Assembly (NCBI RefSeq): GCF_003952465.1
Contig: NZ_CP034448.1
Location: 558,001 to 622,000 of the forward strand
DNA from: Mesorhizobium sp. M1B.F.Ca.ET.045.04.1.1
GTDB taxonomy: Bacteria; Pseudomonadota; Alphaproteobacteria; Rhizobiales; Rhizobiaceae
Reading direction: 5' to 3'
DNA length: 64,000 nucleotides
Shown: positions 51,946 to 63,049 of the stretch, piece by piece
Position numbering within the stretch: the stretch's first letter is position 1
Layout: every line of letters begins with the position of its first letter
Notes under the pieces: model-generated
Databases searched by the model: none
What the model saw: the letters and a program-made list of their open reading frames with translations, nothing else
Told to the model about the DNA's origin: nothing
Made by a program: the position numbers and the translations under genes

Positions 51946-51968
51946 CAATTCCTCCCATAAACCAAGAT

Positions 51969-51999
51969 GAGCATTTGCCTTGGCTGTGGGCAATTACTC
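51969..51999. promoter_or_regulatory. Paired half-sites upstream of smoE, candidate SmoC operator
   Basis: GAGCATTTGCC (51969-51979) and GGCAATTACTC (51989-51999) form an inverted pair. Their central tetramers are 19 bp apart. The same 19-bp spacing of GCAATTG elements occurs beside the SorC-type regulator gene at 54405-54434. Confidence 0.5.
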
Positions 52000-52117
52000 A
52001 CTTAGCGTGAATTGTGTCAAGCCGGAATCGATGCTGCAGCGCAGCAGAAATGACGCAACGTGACCCTGTCGGGGAACGCGGTCAGATCATTCGGAACGAA
52101 GATTGAGGGACGCCGGT

Positions 52118-53026
52118 CTACTGGCAGGCGATTTCGGCGAGGATCCAGTCGCGGAAGGCGCGGATCTTCGGCACGTTGCGTCGGGCCGTGGGATAGACCA
52201 GCCAGTAGGCGTGACCGTCGTCGCCGACCAGATCGAAGGGCTGGACCAGCCGGCCGTCGGCGAGCTCGTTCTTGAACAGCGCCCTGGTCAGGATCGCCAC
52301 GCCGTGGCCGGCCATGGCGGCATTGGCCTCGTAGGCCTGCGCGCCCATGCTGGTGCCGGGGCGGCTGGCGAGTTCCTCGGCCGGCAGACCCGCGAGCGCA
52401 AACCATTCCTGCCACCAGATATCGCCCGGATCGAGGATGGGGAGCTTGAGCAGGTCGGCGGGCTCCTTGACGCCGCCTATGCTCGCCGCGAGCCTGGGGC
52501 TCAGCACCGGGGTGAAGTCGGCCTTGAACAGCATATGCGTTTCCACGCCCGGCCATTTGCCGCCGCCGGAACGGATGGCGATGTCGATATCCTCGCGGGC
52601 GAAATCGACGACACGGTTCGAGGTATCGACGCGCACGGCAAGCGACGGATGCGCGACCTGGAAGGAGCCCAGGTGCTGTGCCAGCCAGTTCGAAGCGAAA
52701 GTGAGCAGGGTCGAAACGCAAAGCACGCCGTCGGCGCCGGCGCGGGCGGCCGAGTAGGCGCCGCTCAGCAGGGAAAACGCCTCGCTGACGGCCGGCGCCA
52801 GGCGCTGGCCGGGCTCGGTCAGCTCGATCTGCTTGGGCCTGCGCAGGAACAAGGGCGCGCCGATGCGTTCCTCGAGCAGCTTGATCTGATAGCTCGCGGC
52901 GGCTTGCGTCATGCCGAGTTCCTCGGCGGCCTTGGTGAAGGAAAGGTGCCTGGCCACGGCCTCGAACACGCGGATCGCCTGCAGCGGCGGAAGTTGGGCA
53001 AACTGTCGGGCGCTGAGATCGGGCAT
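52118..53026 (-). CDS. LysR family transcriptional regulator, GcvA-like
   Basis: 302 residues. The N-terminal winged helix includes LPPLQAIRVFEAVARHLSFTKAAEELGMTQAAASYQIKLLEE (about 12-53, quoted here only as landmarks PPLQAIRVFEA and TQAAASYQI). The effector domain follows with FKADFTPVLSPRLA. The GcvA-like beginning is clear. It is divergent from the DUF1127 gene across 110 bp. Its target is not obvious; it is not part of the smo operon, which ends its upstream region 172 bp away. Confidence 0.92.
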   Translation of the reverse strand: MPDLSARQFAQLPPLQAIRVFEAVARHLSFTKAAEELGMTQAAASYQIKLLEERIGAPLFLRRPKQIELTEPGQRLAPAVSEAFSLLSGAYSAARAGADGVLCVSTLLTFASNWLAQHLGSFQVAHPSLAVRVDTSNRVVDFAREDIDIAIRSGGGKWPGVETHMLFKADFTPVLSPRLAASIGGVKEPADLLKLPILDPGDIWWQEWFALAGLPAEELASRPGTSMGAQAYEANAAMAGHGVAILTRALFKNELADGRLVQPFDLVGDDGHAYWLVYPTARRNVPKIRAFRDWILAEIACQ

Positions 53027-53136
53027 AAGGCCTCTTTATGGGTCATGATCGACGTTTGATTGGAAGCACTGGCCGATCAGACCGATATGTGGGGTCGACG
53101 ATCAACCCAGTTCAAGCTTGGCGAAGGCTGACGATC

Positions 53137-53322
53137 ATGACCACGATACAGGAAAAAGTCGTTTCGACCCCGGCACCCAACTGGATTTCGCTGCTGGCGC
53201 GGGAGTTTTCATGGTTCGCCAGCCGCAGGCGCGGTTATGTCGATGTTCGAGACCTGTCGCCGCATCTACAGCGCGACATGGGCCTCCTCGACGGTAACGA
53301 TCCGCGCGGTCCTTCCCGATAG
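53137..53322 (+). CDS. DUF1127 small protein
   Basis: 61 residues from ATG 53137. The C-terminal half, SRRRGYVDVRDLSPHLQRDMGLLDGN, shown here by its keys RRR, LSPHLQRDMGL, is the arginine-rich DUF1127 (YjiS-like) motif. Alphaproteobacterial members influence phosphate, carbon or RNA metabolism, with function mostly through the conserved arginines. The head-to-head arrangement with the LysR gene suggests regulation by it. Confidence 0.82.
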   Translation: MTTIQEKVVSTPAPNWISLLAREFSWFASRRRGYVDVRDLSPHLQRDMGLLDGNDPRGPSR

Positions 53323-53385
53323 GCGGTTCTTTTTATCAACAATCATCGTTTGGCGGATGCTGCATGATGAAGCTGGGGCTCGAAT

Positions 53386-54345
53386 TCATGCGCCAGCAAG
53401 CAATGCCGCGGCCGTCCGTTCATCGGTGATGAGGCCGTTGACCAGCCGCCGGTTCACGGCGGCGAGGATGCCAGGCAGCTTGCGCTCGCCCATGGCCAGC
53501 GCGATGACCAGCGATTTTTCGCGCGACGGCAAGGCGGCGGACGACACGCGGTCGTTGGTGATGCCTTCGATCATGCGGCCTTCGCGGTCGAACACCCAGC
53601 CGACGATCTCGGCGACGCCGCCGGCCTTTTGCAGTGCCTTCAGCTCCGCTTCCGAAATGAAGCCGTCCTCGTAGAGCGGCGCCTTGGGGCCGAGATCGCC
53701 GATGCCGACGAAAGTGACGTCGGCTTCCGCGGCGAGCTCCAGCGTCGGCTGGATCATCGGTTGGCTGAGCAGCATGTCGCGCTCTTCCGGCGAGGAGGCG
53801 ATGACGGGCAGCGGCATTGGGAAGGAGCGCGCCTTGACGCGGTCTGCCATGGTGAAGATGACGTTGTAGAAGGCGGCCGAGCCGTCGGGCGAGATGTTGC
53901 CGGTCAAGGACACCACCTTATGCTGCGGGCACTCCATCGGCGGAAGCTGCTCGATCGCCGCCTTCAGCGTGCGCCCGGTGCCGATCGCCATGACGATGGG
54001 CGCGGCCGAACGCAGCCGTCGTTCGATCTCGGCCGCCGCCGCCTCGGCGACGCCGGTCGTCGTCGAGGACGAGGTCGGATCGCTCGGCACCACTTCGACC
54101 AGATCGAGCGCGAAGCGCGACTTCAGCCGCGCGGCAAGGTCGAGGCAATTGGCGATCGGATGATCGACGCGCACCTTGATCAGGCCTTCCGACATCGCCA
54201 GCGACACGAGCCGCTGCGCCGTCTGCCTGGAAATGCCTAATTTGGCGGCGATCTGGTCCTGGGTGTTGCCGGCGACGTAATAGAGCCAGCCGGCGCGCGC
54301 GGCGTCGTCCAACCTGGTGTTGCCGGTTTCCTGTCGCGAGTTCAC
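53386..54345 (-). CDS. smoC: SorC/DeoR-type sugar-binding transcriptional regulator, SmoC-like
   Basis: 319 residues from a GTG at 54345, with GGGAGGCAGG upstream. The helix-turn-helix is AGNTQDQIAAKLGISRQTAQRLV (about 26-48). The sugar-binding domain has VMAIGTGRTLKAAIEQLP and VSLTGNISPDG and GIGDLGP, typical of the SorC family that senses phosphosugars or polyols. It is the expected regulator of the nearby smo operon. It is divergent from a HAD gene, with GCAATTG half-sites between them. Confidence 0.87.
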   Translation of the reverse strand: MNSRQETGNTRLDDAARAGWLYYVAGNTQDQIAAKLGISRQTAQRLVSLAMSEGLIKVRVDHPIANCLDLAARLKSRFALDLVEVVPSDPTSSSTTTGVAEAAAAEIERRLRSAAPIVMAIGTGRTLKAAIEQLPPMECPQHKVVSLTGNISPDGSAAFYNVIFTMADRVKARSFPMPLPVIASSPEERDMLLSQPMIQPTLELAAEADVTFVGIGDLGPKAPLYEDGFISEAELKALQKAGGVAEIVGWVFDREGRMIEGITNDRVSSAALPSREKSLVIALAMGERKLPGILAAVNRRLVNGLITDERTAAALLAGA

Positions 54346-54404
54346 ATCCTGCCTCCCCAGCCCGCACGTGAGCGGGCGCTATAGATTACAGCGAAAGCGG
54401 CTAT

Positions 54405-54434
54405 GCGCAATTGTCTATCGAAAGAGCAATTGCT
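54405..54434. promoter_or_regulatory. Paired GCAATTG half-sites between smoC and the HAD gene
   Basis: GCGCAATTGTC (54405-54415) and GAGCAATTGCT (54424-54434) have AATT centres 19 bp apart, the same spacing as the pair upstream of smoE. The second contains the perfect palindrome AGCAATTGCT. Likely SmoC autoregulatory site. Confidence 0.5.
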
Positions 54435-54550
54435 TGCCGCAAAGCAACTGTCACGGACGAACCAATTCGCCCTTGCTTCAACCATTTGCCGGCCGGACGG
54501 TTTATCTCGGCGTGCAAACGCATTAAGGGGATCGGCAAAAGGAGCCTTGT

Positions 54551-55183
54551 ATGACGCCGAAAGCGGTTTTCTGGGACATGGACGGAACGCTGGTCGACAG
54601 CGAGCCGCTGCACGAAGCCGCCCTCGTGGCCGCGCTGCGCAGCGTCGGCATCGCGCCGCCGACCGATCTGCACGAACGGGTGCTCGGTATCGCGGCATGG
54701 CCGGTCTACGAAATGCTGCGCGACCAGTTCGGCCTCGACCTGCCTTTCGACGACTGGATCGTGCGCAAATACGACCACTATCTGCCGATGGCCGAAACGC
54801 TGAAGCCGCGGCCCGGCGCGATCGAGGTGTTCAACGAACTGCGCGCGTTGGGCGTCGAGCAGGCGGTGGTGTCCAATTCCGACCGGCTGATCGTCGACGC
54901 AAATCTCGGCGCGGTCGGTCTGGTCTATCCCGGCATGCACACGGTCAGCCGCAACGACGTGCGCTTGGGCAAGCCGCATGCGGAACCGTTCCTGCGCGCC
55001 GCCTATCTCGCCGGCGTCGATCCGGCCGACGCGGTCGCTGTCGACGACAGCCGCACCGGCGCCATGGCCGGACTGGCTGCTGGCATGAAGACGATCTTCT
55101 GGCCGGAAGCGCCGATGGAGGGACCGCCCGGCGCGATCGTGATCAACAGCGCGGATGAGCTGCGAGCGCAATTGGGGCTCTGA
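54551..55183 (+). CDS. HAD superfamily hydrolase, beta-phosphoglucomutase-like
   Basis: 210 residues, with AAAAGGAGCC upstream. Motif I FWDMDGTLVDSEPLH (Asp about 10), motif II VVSNSDR, motif III LGKPHAEPF and motif IV VDDSRTGAMAG are in order. It is divergent from smoC and shares its control region, so a polyol-linked sugar phosphatase or mutase role is likely. It is the second HAD gene of the polyol locus after the one at 44435. Confidence 0.9.
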   Translation: MTPKAVFWDMDGTLVDSEPLHEAALVAALRSVGIAPPTDLHERVLGIAAWPVYEMLRDQFGLDLPFDDWIVRKYDHYLPMAETLKPRPGAIEVFNELRALGVEQAVVSNSDRLIVDANLGAVGLVYPGMHTVSRNDVRLGKPHAEPFLRAAYLAGVDPADAVAVDDSRTGAMAGLAAGMKTIFWPEAPMEGPPGAIVINSADELRAQLGL

Positions 55184-55202
55184 GCGAATTGACCAACGCC
55201 GG

Positions 55203-55258
55203 CGCTGCCCCTCATCCGCCTGCCGGCACCTTCTCCCCGTAAAACGGGGGAGAGGGAA
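55203..55258. repeat. Single arm of the palindromic repeat family, copy I
   Basis: GCCCCTCATCCGCCTGCCGG followed by CACCTTCTCCCCGTAAAACG matches one arm of copies B and D. It lies in the 86-bp gap between the convergent HAD and aldolase genes. Confidence 0.6.
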
Positions 55259-55269
55259 GGAGTCCAGCA

Positions 55270-56037
55270 TCAGTTCCTATAGACAGGCTCTTCCTCGTCG
55301 AGGATCGCCTTCAGTTCGGAAAGATGGCGCTCGGCCTGGCCGGGATAGTCGTCCATCTCGCTTGCCGCCTTTTCGGCAATCGCATCGGAGAGCGTGCGCA
55401 GCGGGCGGCCGGTCCACAGCGCCTTGATGTAAGTTTCGGCGGCGCGCTCGAAATAGAACATGCGGTTGAAAGTGTCGGCGACGGTGTCGCCGATAACCAT
55501 CACGCCGTGATTGCCCATGACCATCACCTTGACCTTGGGGTCGGTCAGAAGCTGCGAGCAGCGCTCGCCCTCTTCCTCGAACGCCAACCCACCGTAATTG
55601 GCATCCACCACATGGCGGTTGAAGAACATGGCCGAGTTCTGGTCGATCGGCGGCAACGTCGAGTCCGCCAGCGAGGCAAGCACGGTGGCGTGGATGGAAT
55701 GCACATGCATGGCGCAGCGCGCATGCGGCACGTTGCGGTGGATGGCGCCGTGCAGGCCCCAGGCAGTCGGGTCGGGCGCGTTGGGGCCGGAGAGCGTCTC
55801 GGGATCGTTGGCGTCGATCAAAAGCAAGTCGCTCGCCTTGATGCGCGAGAAATGCACCTGGTTGGGGTTCATCAGGAATTTGGTGCCGTCCTCGTTGACC
55901 GACAGCGAAAAGTGATTGGCCACCGCCTCGTGCATGTTGAGCCGCGCCGTCCAGCGGAAGGCGGCGGCGAGATCGACCCGCTCCTCATAGTAAGGAAGAT
56001 TGGTCAGGGTTTCCTTCTGCAAGCGGGCGACGCTCAT
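55270..56037 (-). CDS. Class II aldolase/adducin family protein
   Basis: 255 residues from ATG 56037, with CCGGAGGATT upstream. Zinc-binding histidines appear as HVHSIHATVL (about 113-122) and a third in the C-terminal half near MGNHGVMV (about 170-177). NHFSLSVNEDG is the N-terminal phosphate/substrate loop. The family includes fuculose-phosphate aldolases and adducin-like proteins of unknown activity. It stands alone on its transcript; no kinase is adjacent. Confidence 0.88.
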   Translation of the reverse strand: MSVARLQKETLTNLPYYEERVDLAAAFRWTARLNMHEAVANHFSLSVNEDGTKFLMNPNQVHFSRIKASDLLLIDANDPETLSGPNAPDPTAWGLHGAIHRNVPHARCAMHVHSIHATVLASLADSTLPPIDQNSAMFFNRHVVDANYGGLAFEEEGERCSQLLTDPKVKVMVMGNHGVMVIGDTVADTFNRMFYFERAAETYIKALWTGRPLRTLSDAIAEKAASEMDDYPGQAERHLSELKAILDEEEPVYRN

Positions 56038-56071
56038 CGAAAATCCTCCGGTTTTGGCGGTTCTGCCGTTA

Positions 56072-56117
56072 AGCGATTCCGGACGGAAAACCGCTACGCA
56101 CTTTTCCTGGAATTGCT
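56072..56117. repeat. Dispersed hairpin repeat with AAAACCGCT loop
   Basis: AGCGATTCC (56072-56080) pairs with GGAATTGCT (56109-56117), with GGAAAA/TTTTCC inside and the loop CCGCTACGCAC. It has the same build as the element at 35018-35066. It lies between the aldolase gene and ureG. Confidence 0.55.
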
Positions 56118-56180
56118 CCAGAATGCCGTGCATGGCCGTGGCCAGCAACCGTAAACTGGTGGGTCAGGCCAAACGATCGG

Positions 56181-56809
<629 letters not shown>

Positions 56810-56813
<4 letters not shown>

Positions 56814-57250
56814 GCCGGGAACTCCGAGATTGCAAGGATTGCGAAGCCCAGCCCGATCAGCAGGCAGAGCGGCGAATAGAGGCGCTGGTCGAGCCGAGCG
56901 AAAGGCTGCTCCGGCGCCAGCCTGCGCCACCAGGGCGTGAAGCCGGCGACGCCGCGGCCAAGGAAGACGAGGCCGATGAGCAATGCGGTGGCTGCCAGTC
57001 CTTCCTTGGGAAACGGCGCCGCGAAGACGCCTTCAAGCGCCAGCGGCCACAACGTAGCGAGAGCCAGGCACGCAGCGACGGCCAAGCTCGCGACCGGCGA
57101 GGGCATTTCGTCGACGCCGCGAAAACCAACGACGGCGTGAGCGCAGGATTTTGCATCCGTGCCCGGCCAGATGCCGCCGATGCCCCAATAAACATGCAGC
57201 GCGGTGATCAGGAGCAGGACGAAAGAGAGAATGAAGGCAAGGATGATCAT
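56810..57250 (-). CDS. DUF3995 membrane protein
   Basis: 146 residues with four hydrophobic helices. It begins [18 protein letters not shown] (about 16-33), recognisable as DUF3995. It overlaps ureF by 4 bp upstream and ureG by 4 bp downstream, so it is embedded and cotranslated in the urease accessory operon. No function is known; the placement could reflect a role in nickel or ammonia handling or simple operon capture. Confidence 0.78.
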
Positions 57251-57918
57251 GAACGGAACAGACGCGAATATTGGGTTTCGTGCTTCATCGCCGTGATGTC
57301 GGACATCAAGGCTGCGCCGCCGAGATCGTCGAGCGAAGAATTCGCGGCGCGGTCGGCCGTCGCAAGAGCCAAAGACTCAAAGCCGGCTAACAGTGCCATT
57401 GCGTCGACTTGCCCTACCACACCGAGGCGGATCGCGGCCTGCACGAGGTTGGAGAAGAAGGCCTGCAGGAAGGCGGACAGCGCCTCGGCGAGGCCGATGC
57501 CGTTGCTCCCGGCAACGGCGCCGACGGCAACGCAGTAGGCGCAGTCGGCCGGCAAGCGCTCCAGCGCGGGACACGGCCAGGCGGAAGCCGCCTTGAGGAA
57601 GGCCGCGCCCTGCAGCATGGTTTCCATGTGCCGCTCCTGCGACCCGGCAAGCGCCTCGGCGAGTGCTGCGACTTCCGTCAGATCGCCGCCGTCACGCGAG
57701 CGCCGCCAGCTTTCGGCGAACAGCACGGCATCGTTCCAGCCGGAACCCATCTCGACCAGCGTCTCCAGCCAGTCGGCGAGATCCTGGCGATCAGCGATCA
57801 GTCCGTCATGCACGGCGCGTTCGAGGCCATGGCTGTAGGAAAAACCGCCGACCGGAAAGGACGGCGACAGCCAGGCCATCAGCCGCAGCAGCGCTATGGG
57901 CGACGGCTGGTCAGTCAT
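57247..57918 (-). CDS. ureF: Urease accessory protein UreF
   Basis: 223 residues from ATG 57918. [18 protein letters not shown] (about 16-33) is the UreF signature, and the all-helical fold ends with [17 protein letters not shown], as in other UreF proteins. It forms a complex with UreH/UreD and UreG that opens the apo-urease for nickel. The start codon lies inside the 3' end of ureE, with an 8-bp overlap in the histidine-repeat coding region. Confidence 0.95.
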   Translation of the reverse strand: MTDQPSPIALLRLMAWLSPSFPVGGFSYSHGLERAVHDGLIADRQDLADWLETLVEMGSGWNDAVLFAESWRRSRDGGDLTEVAALAEALAGSQERHMETMLQGAAFLKAASAWPCPALERLPADCAYCVAVGAVAGSNGIGLAEALSAFLQAFFSNLVQAAIRLGVVGQVDAMALLAGFESLALATADRAANSSLDDLGGAALMSDITAMKHETQYSRLFRS

Positions 57919-58483
57919 GGTGGTGATGATGATGGTCGTCGTGGTGGTGATGGTCATGCGAGTGGCTATGATCATGATGATCGTGGCCATGGTGATCATG
58001 GCTATGGTCGTGCCCATGTCCGGAATAGGCGCCGCGTACAGGGTTGAACGGCATCAAAACCTCGCTCACGGTGGCGCCCAGCCCTTCCAGCATCGCCTTG
58101 ATGACATGGTCGCGCAGGATGAGGATGCGGTCCGCCTCGATCGCCGCCGCGAGATGGCGGTTGCCGATATGCCAGGCAAGCTCGGCGAGGTGCACGGCGT
58201 CGCGGGCGCGGATGTCGTAGACCTCTTCCGGGGCGGCGACGATCTCGAGCTGCCGGCCATCTTCCAGCACCAGCCGGTCACCATTGCCGAGCGCCAGCGG
58301 CTCGGGCAGGTCGACCAGCACCCTGCCGCCTGCCGCCGTCTCGATGGCACGGCGGCGCAGATGCCGTTCGTCATGGGCCAGCACTGCCTTGTCGTAGGCT
58401 GCGGCTACCGATGCGTCGCCGGCAGGGAGAACCGAGACGGCGCGCGGAAACTTGGTGAAGTCGGTATTGATGTTGAGCTTCAT
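57911..58483 (-). CDS. ureE: Urease accessory nickel chaperone UreE with a histidine-rich tail
   Basis: 190 residues. The N-terminal peptide-binding domain and C-terminal metal domain ([15 protein letters not shown]) are standard. The final 36 residues contain 22 histidines in H/D/S/G repeats, a nickel-storing tail. It overlaps the GST gene by ATGA upstream and ureF by 8 bp downstream. It hands nickel to UreG. Confidence 0.95.
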   Translation of the reverse strand: MKLNINTDFTKFPRAVSVLPAGDASVAAAYDKAVLAHDERHLRRRAIETAAGGRVLVDLPEPLALGNGDRLVLEDGRQLEIVAAPEEVYDIRARDAVHLAELAWHIGNRHLAAAIEADRILILRDHVIKAMLEGLGATVSEVLMPFNPVRGAYSGHGHDHSHDHHGHDHHDHSHSHDHHHHDDHHHHHHD

Positions 58484-59085
58484 GTGAAGGCTCCTCCATT
58501 CGCCTGCGCGCGGGCTCGGGCCGGGCGCTGCAAAACACGATCGAAATAGGCATTGACCCGATCGGAATCGATCGGGAACCTGCCGGCGCGCGCCCAGCCG
58601 GCCATGTCGCCGAGCAGGACGTCGACCGCGGAAAAACGGTCGCCGAGCGCAAAGGGCTTGTCGCCGAGCCGTCGGTCCAGCGCCTTCACCTCGGAAGCGA
58701 AATCATGCGCGGCGGCAGGGCCGACATCGACCCGCAGCTCCTTGGGTAGCAGGAAGCGGTGGCGCAGCTTGTTCCACAGCGGCGCTTCGAGCTCGCTCTG
58801 GGCGAAATGCATCCAGGAATCCATCTCGGCGCGGCCGGCGAGGCCCGGATCGGCGCCCATGCCCTTATCGGCATGCTTGTCCGCCAGATAGACGCAGATC
58901 GCCGCCGAGTCCGTGATTTTCAGCGCGCCGTCGATCAAGATCGGCACCTTGCCGGAGGGATTCAGCGCATAAGCCTCCGGCGAGCGCAGCTTGACCTCGA
59001 CGAACTCATAGGGCTGCCCGAGCTCCTCGAGCATCCAGAGCACGCGGCTGACCCGGGAACCTCGCGATCCGACGGCCTTGTACAT
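58480..59085 (-). CDS. Glutathione S-transferase family protein
   Basis: 201 residues. The thioredoxin-like domain contains [23 protein letters not shown] (shown by keys SRVLWMLEE), [12 protein letters not shown] with cis-proline, and [14 protein letters not shown] for the glutathione glutamyl moiety. The helical domain ends with FDRVLQRPA. The stop overlaps ureE by 4 bp, so it is coupled to the urease accessory genes, although no known step needs it. Confidence 0.9.
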   Translation of the reverse strand: MYKAVGSRGSRVSRVLWMLEELGQPYEFVEVKLRSPEAYALNPSGKVPILIDGALKITDSAAICVYLADKHADKGMGADPGLAGRAEMDSWMHFAQSELEAPLWNKLRHRFLLPKELRVDVGPAAAHDFASEVKALDRRLGDKPFALGDRFSAVDVLLGDMAGWARAGRFPIDSDRVNAYFDRVLQRPARARAQANGGAFT

Positions 59086-59143
59086 GGTTGAACCCTGCCT
59101 TTCCCGAAACCCTAGCCCATCGCCACGTCAAGCCCAATGGCGC

Positions 59144-59737
59144 TCAGACGATGGTGTCGAAGAGCCGCAGGATGAAGGATATCTGATAGATCAGCGCGGC
59201 CGCGACGAAGGCGATGTGGAAGCGGCGGTCTCGGACCAATATTGCCGCGATGCAGAGCGCGACGAAGACCGGCGTGCGGAACAGATATTCGCTGCCGAAG
59301 CGGGCGAAATGCTCCGGCCCCTTGAGCAGCGTGTCGATCACGTCGAGCAGATAGGTCGCGCCAAGCAGGCCGAAGAACCAGGCGCGGCGCGAATAGAAAT
59401 AGTCCTCGTAGCTGGTGTAATCGAGCATCGAATCCGGAAACAGCAGCGCGCAGAGCAGGAACAGCATGATGGCGTAGAAGATGATGAAAAGATACTTGCC
59501 GAAGGTCCAGTTTTCGATGGCGTAGAGACCGAACTCCCACCACCAGAAATGCACCAGCATCAGGAGCACCGAGCCGACCCAGGCGAGATGGACGGGATAG
59601 AGCTTGTATTGGCCGGGATGCTGGACGATGCGGGCCGTTCCCGACAACAGCCGGGTGACGCCAAGGCCGATCACCATGCCCATGACGATGCGGATATGCG
59701 GGAAGATATCGTGGGGAGAGGCGATTTCGGTGGGCAT
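59144..59737 (-). CDS. Membrane protein of unknown function in the urease cluster
   Basis: 197 residues with five to six hydrophobic segments. It begins PHIRIVMGMVIGLGVTRLLSG and contains HFWWWEFGLYAIENW (about 63-77). No family is recognised. It is codirectional with ureC upstream (95 bp) and GST downstream (58 bp), so it is probably in the same transcript. Confidence 0.75.
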   Translation of the reverse strand: MPTEIASPHDIFPHIRIVMGMVIGLGVTRLLSGTARIVQHPGQYKLYPVHLAWVGSVLLMLVHFWWWEFGLYAIENWTFGKYLFIIFYAIMLFLLCALLFPDSMLDYTSYEDYFYSRRAWFFGLLGATYLLDVIDTLLKGPEHFARFGSEYLFRTPVFVALCIAAILVRDRRFHIAFVAAALIYQISFILRLFDTIV

Positions 59738-59832
59738 GGTTGTCCGCTATGCAGTTGCTCAACCGCATAGTGCAGGGTCCAAACTCCAGCCGCAACGGAT
59801 TTTGCCTGCTCACCGGAAGGCCCGATTTGGCC

Positions 59833-61545
<1,713 letters not shown>

Positions 61546-61712
61546 CAGCGATTGCTCCCGAAATGAAAGTTGATTGAAGGCCGGCCGCACATTGTCGCCA
61601 TCCAATGGTCACGCAATGACCCGCTGGGCGACACCTTCCGATCCCATTTGGCGGTTGAGGTGGCCGAGTCAGCCCAAAACGACCGTTTGCCAAACCGATG
61701 GAAGGAATATCC

Positions 61713-62084
61713 ATGCGCAAGACGATATTTTTCGCTGCCGCCGCCGCCTTGATGACGGTGGGCGCCGCAAGCGCCCAGCAGCAGCCCGCGCCGCAGCCAA
61801 GCCCGGCGCCGGCAGCCCCTGCTCCCGCCGCGCCCAAACCGCCGACCATCGAGAGCGTCAGCATCGTCGACATCACCGAACTGCCGAAGGACACGCAAAC
61901 GCAGGTCAACCAGATCGTGGCGCAACGCGGCGACGCCGGCCTGCAGACCTTGCGCAAATCGATCGACGCGACGCCCAAGGTGAAGTCCGCGCTCGAAGCC
62001 AAGGGGATAAGCTCGGCGCAGGTGATCGCCGCCAGCCTGCAGCCCAATGGCGCGCTGACCCTGATCACCAAGAAGGCAAGCTGA
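61713..62084 (+). CDS. Small secreted protein with proline/alanine-rich N-terminal region
   Basis: 123 residues from ATG 61713, with GGAAGGAAT upstream. A Sec signal peptide (TIFFAAAAALMTVGAASA) is followed by a Gln/Pro/Ala-rich linker (about 22-46) and a small folded-looking domain (about 47-123). No family is recognised. It is on the strand opposite to the urease genes, between ureB and ureC, and reads away from ureC. Confidence 0.7.
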   Translation: MRKTIFFAAAAALMTVGAASAQQQPAPQPSPAPAAPAPAAPKPPTIESVSIVDITELPKDTQTQVNQIVAQRGDAGLQTLRKSIDATPKVKSALEAKGISSAQVIAASLQPNGALTLITKKAS

Positions 62085-62216
62085 CCAAGAAGAGCCGCTC
62101 GGCAAGCGCCGGCGGGCCGGCACCGGGTCCGCTGGCGGCGAGCCGGAGGGAACCTCCGACCAGCAAGGGACGTTTCGCTTTTTTCGCCCCAGCAGAAACG
62201 CAGTCAGGAGCGAGCG

Positions 62217-62702
62217 ATGGCGGCGAGCGTCAAAAGCGCGTTTCCAGCTATGGCAATAGCCATGCTTCTCGCGGCCGCGTTGCCGCGCGCGGCGCTTCCG
62301 GCGCAGCCGCTGGACAGCAGCAAGCCGGCTTCGACGATCGTCGATTCCGACGTCCGGCAGGAAGAGGCGCTGTCGAAGACGGAAGCCGGCAAAGTCATCA
62401 CCGCGATCGACCGCACGCGCGAGAACATCGGCACCGTGCGCAAGACGACCAGGCTCGACACCGTCGATATCGTCTTCCTGACGGATGCCGCGCGCAGCGA
62501 GGGCGGACCGCCGCCGGCGATCGAGAACAAGGTGAAACAGCATCAGGACGACGTCGCGGAACTGCGGCAGGAGATCGAAGCGAACGCGCTGCTCTTCAAC
62601 GCCATCGATTCGCGGCGCGTGCAAGCCGAGGACGTGCTCGCCGTCGAGTTCGACAATCCGGGGAAGGTCGTCATCTACGCGGCCGCCAAGCCTCCGAAGT
62701 GA
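62217..62702 (+). CDS. Small exported protein of unknown function
   Basis: 161 residues with a hydrophobic leader (AFPAMAIAMLLAAALPRAALPAQ, about 9-31) that fits a Sec signal. The rest is charged and helical, with DVRQEEALSKTEAGKVITAIDRTRENIG as its most regular part (about 43-70). No family is recognised. It is codirectional with the preceding secreted-protein gene (132 bp) and converges on ureB, leaving 34 bp between them. Confidence 0.65.
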   Translation: MAASVKSAFPAMAIAMLLAAALPRAALPAQPLDSSKPASTIVDSDVRQEEALSKTEAGKVITAIDRTRENIGTVRKTTRLDTVDIVFLTDAARSEGGPPPAIENKVKQHQDDVAELRQEIEANALLFNAIDSRRVQAEDVLAVEFDNPGKVVIYAAAKPPK

Positions 62703-62736
62703 TTTGAGCGCCCCAGAGCTCACAGCTTGCCGGACC

Positions 62737-63042
62737 TCACAGCGTGCCCATCACCTTCTGCTGGAACCCATAGACCTCGCGCTTGCCGCCGAGCGGCACC
62801 AGCGTGACGTCGCGTTCCTGGCCCGGCTCGAAGCGCATGGCCGTGCCGGCGGCGATGTCGAGCCGCATGCCGCGGGCGCGCTCGCGGTCGAATTTCAGAG
62901 CCTCGTTGGTCTCGAAGAAATGATAATGGCTGCCGACCTGGATCGGACGGTCGCCGCTGTTGGCGACCTTGAGCGTGACGGTCGGCAGGCCCTCGTTCAG
63001 CTCGATCTCGCCCTTGGCCGTGATGATTTCGCCCGGCATCAT
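62737..63042 (-). CDS. ureB: Urease subunit beta
   Basis: 101 residues from the first of two adjacent ATGs at 63042. [35 protein letters not shown] and the terminal [10 protein letters not shown] are standard UreB. It packs with UreA and UreC in the urease trimer. It follows hupE/ureJ by 7 bp. It is the last of the left-reading genes before the two opposite-strand genes interrupt the cluster. Confidence 0.96.
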   Translation of the reverse strand: MMPGEIITAKGEIELNEGLPTVTLKVANSGDRPIQVGSHYHFFETNEALKFDRERARGMRLDIAAGTAMRFEPGQERDVTLVPLGGKREVYGFQQKVMGTL

Positions 63043-63049
63043 CGCGGCC

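Noticed and set aside
57918..58017. N-terminal extension of ureF rich in Met, Ile and Thr
   Set aside because: It is the ureE histidine-repeat region read in another frame; UreF homology starts at ATG 57918.
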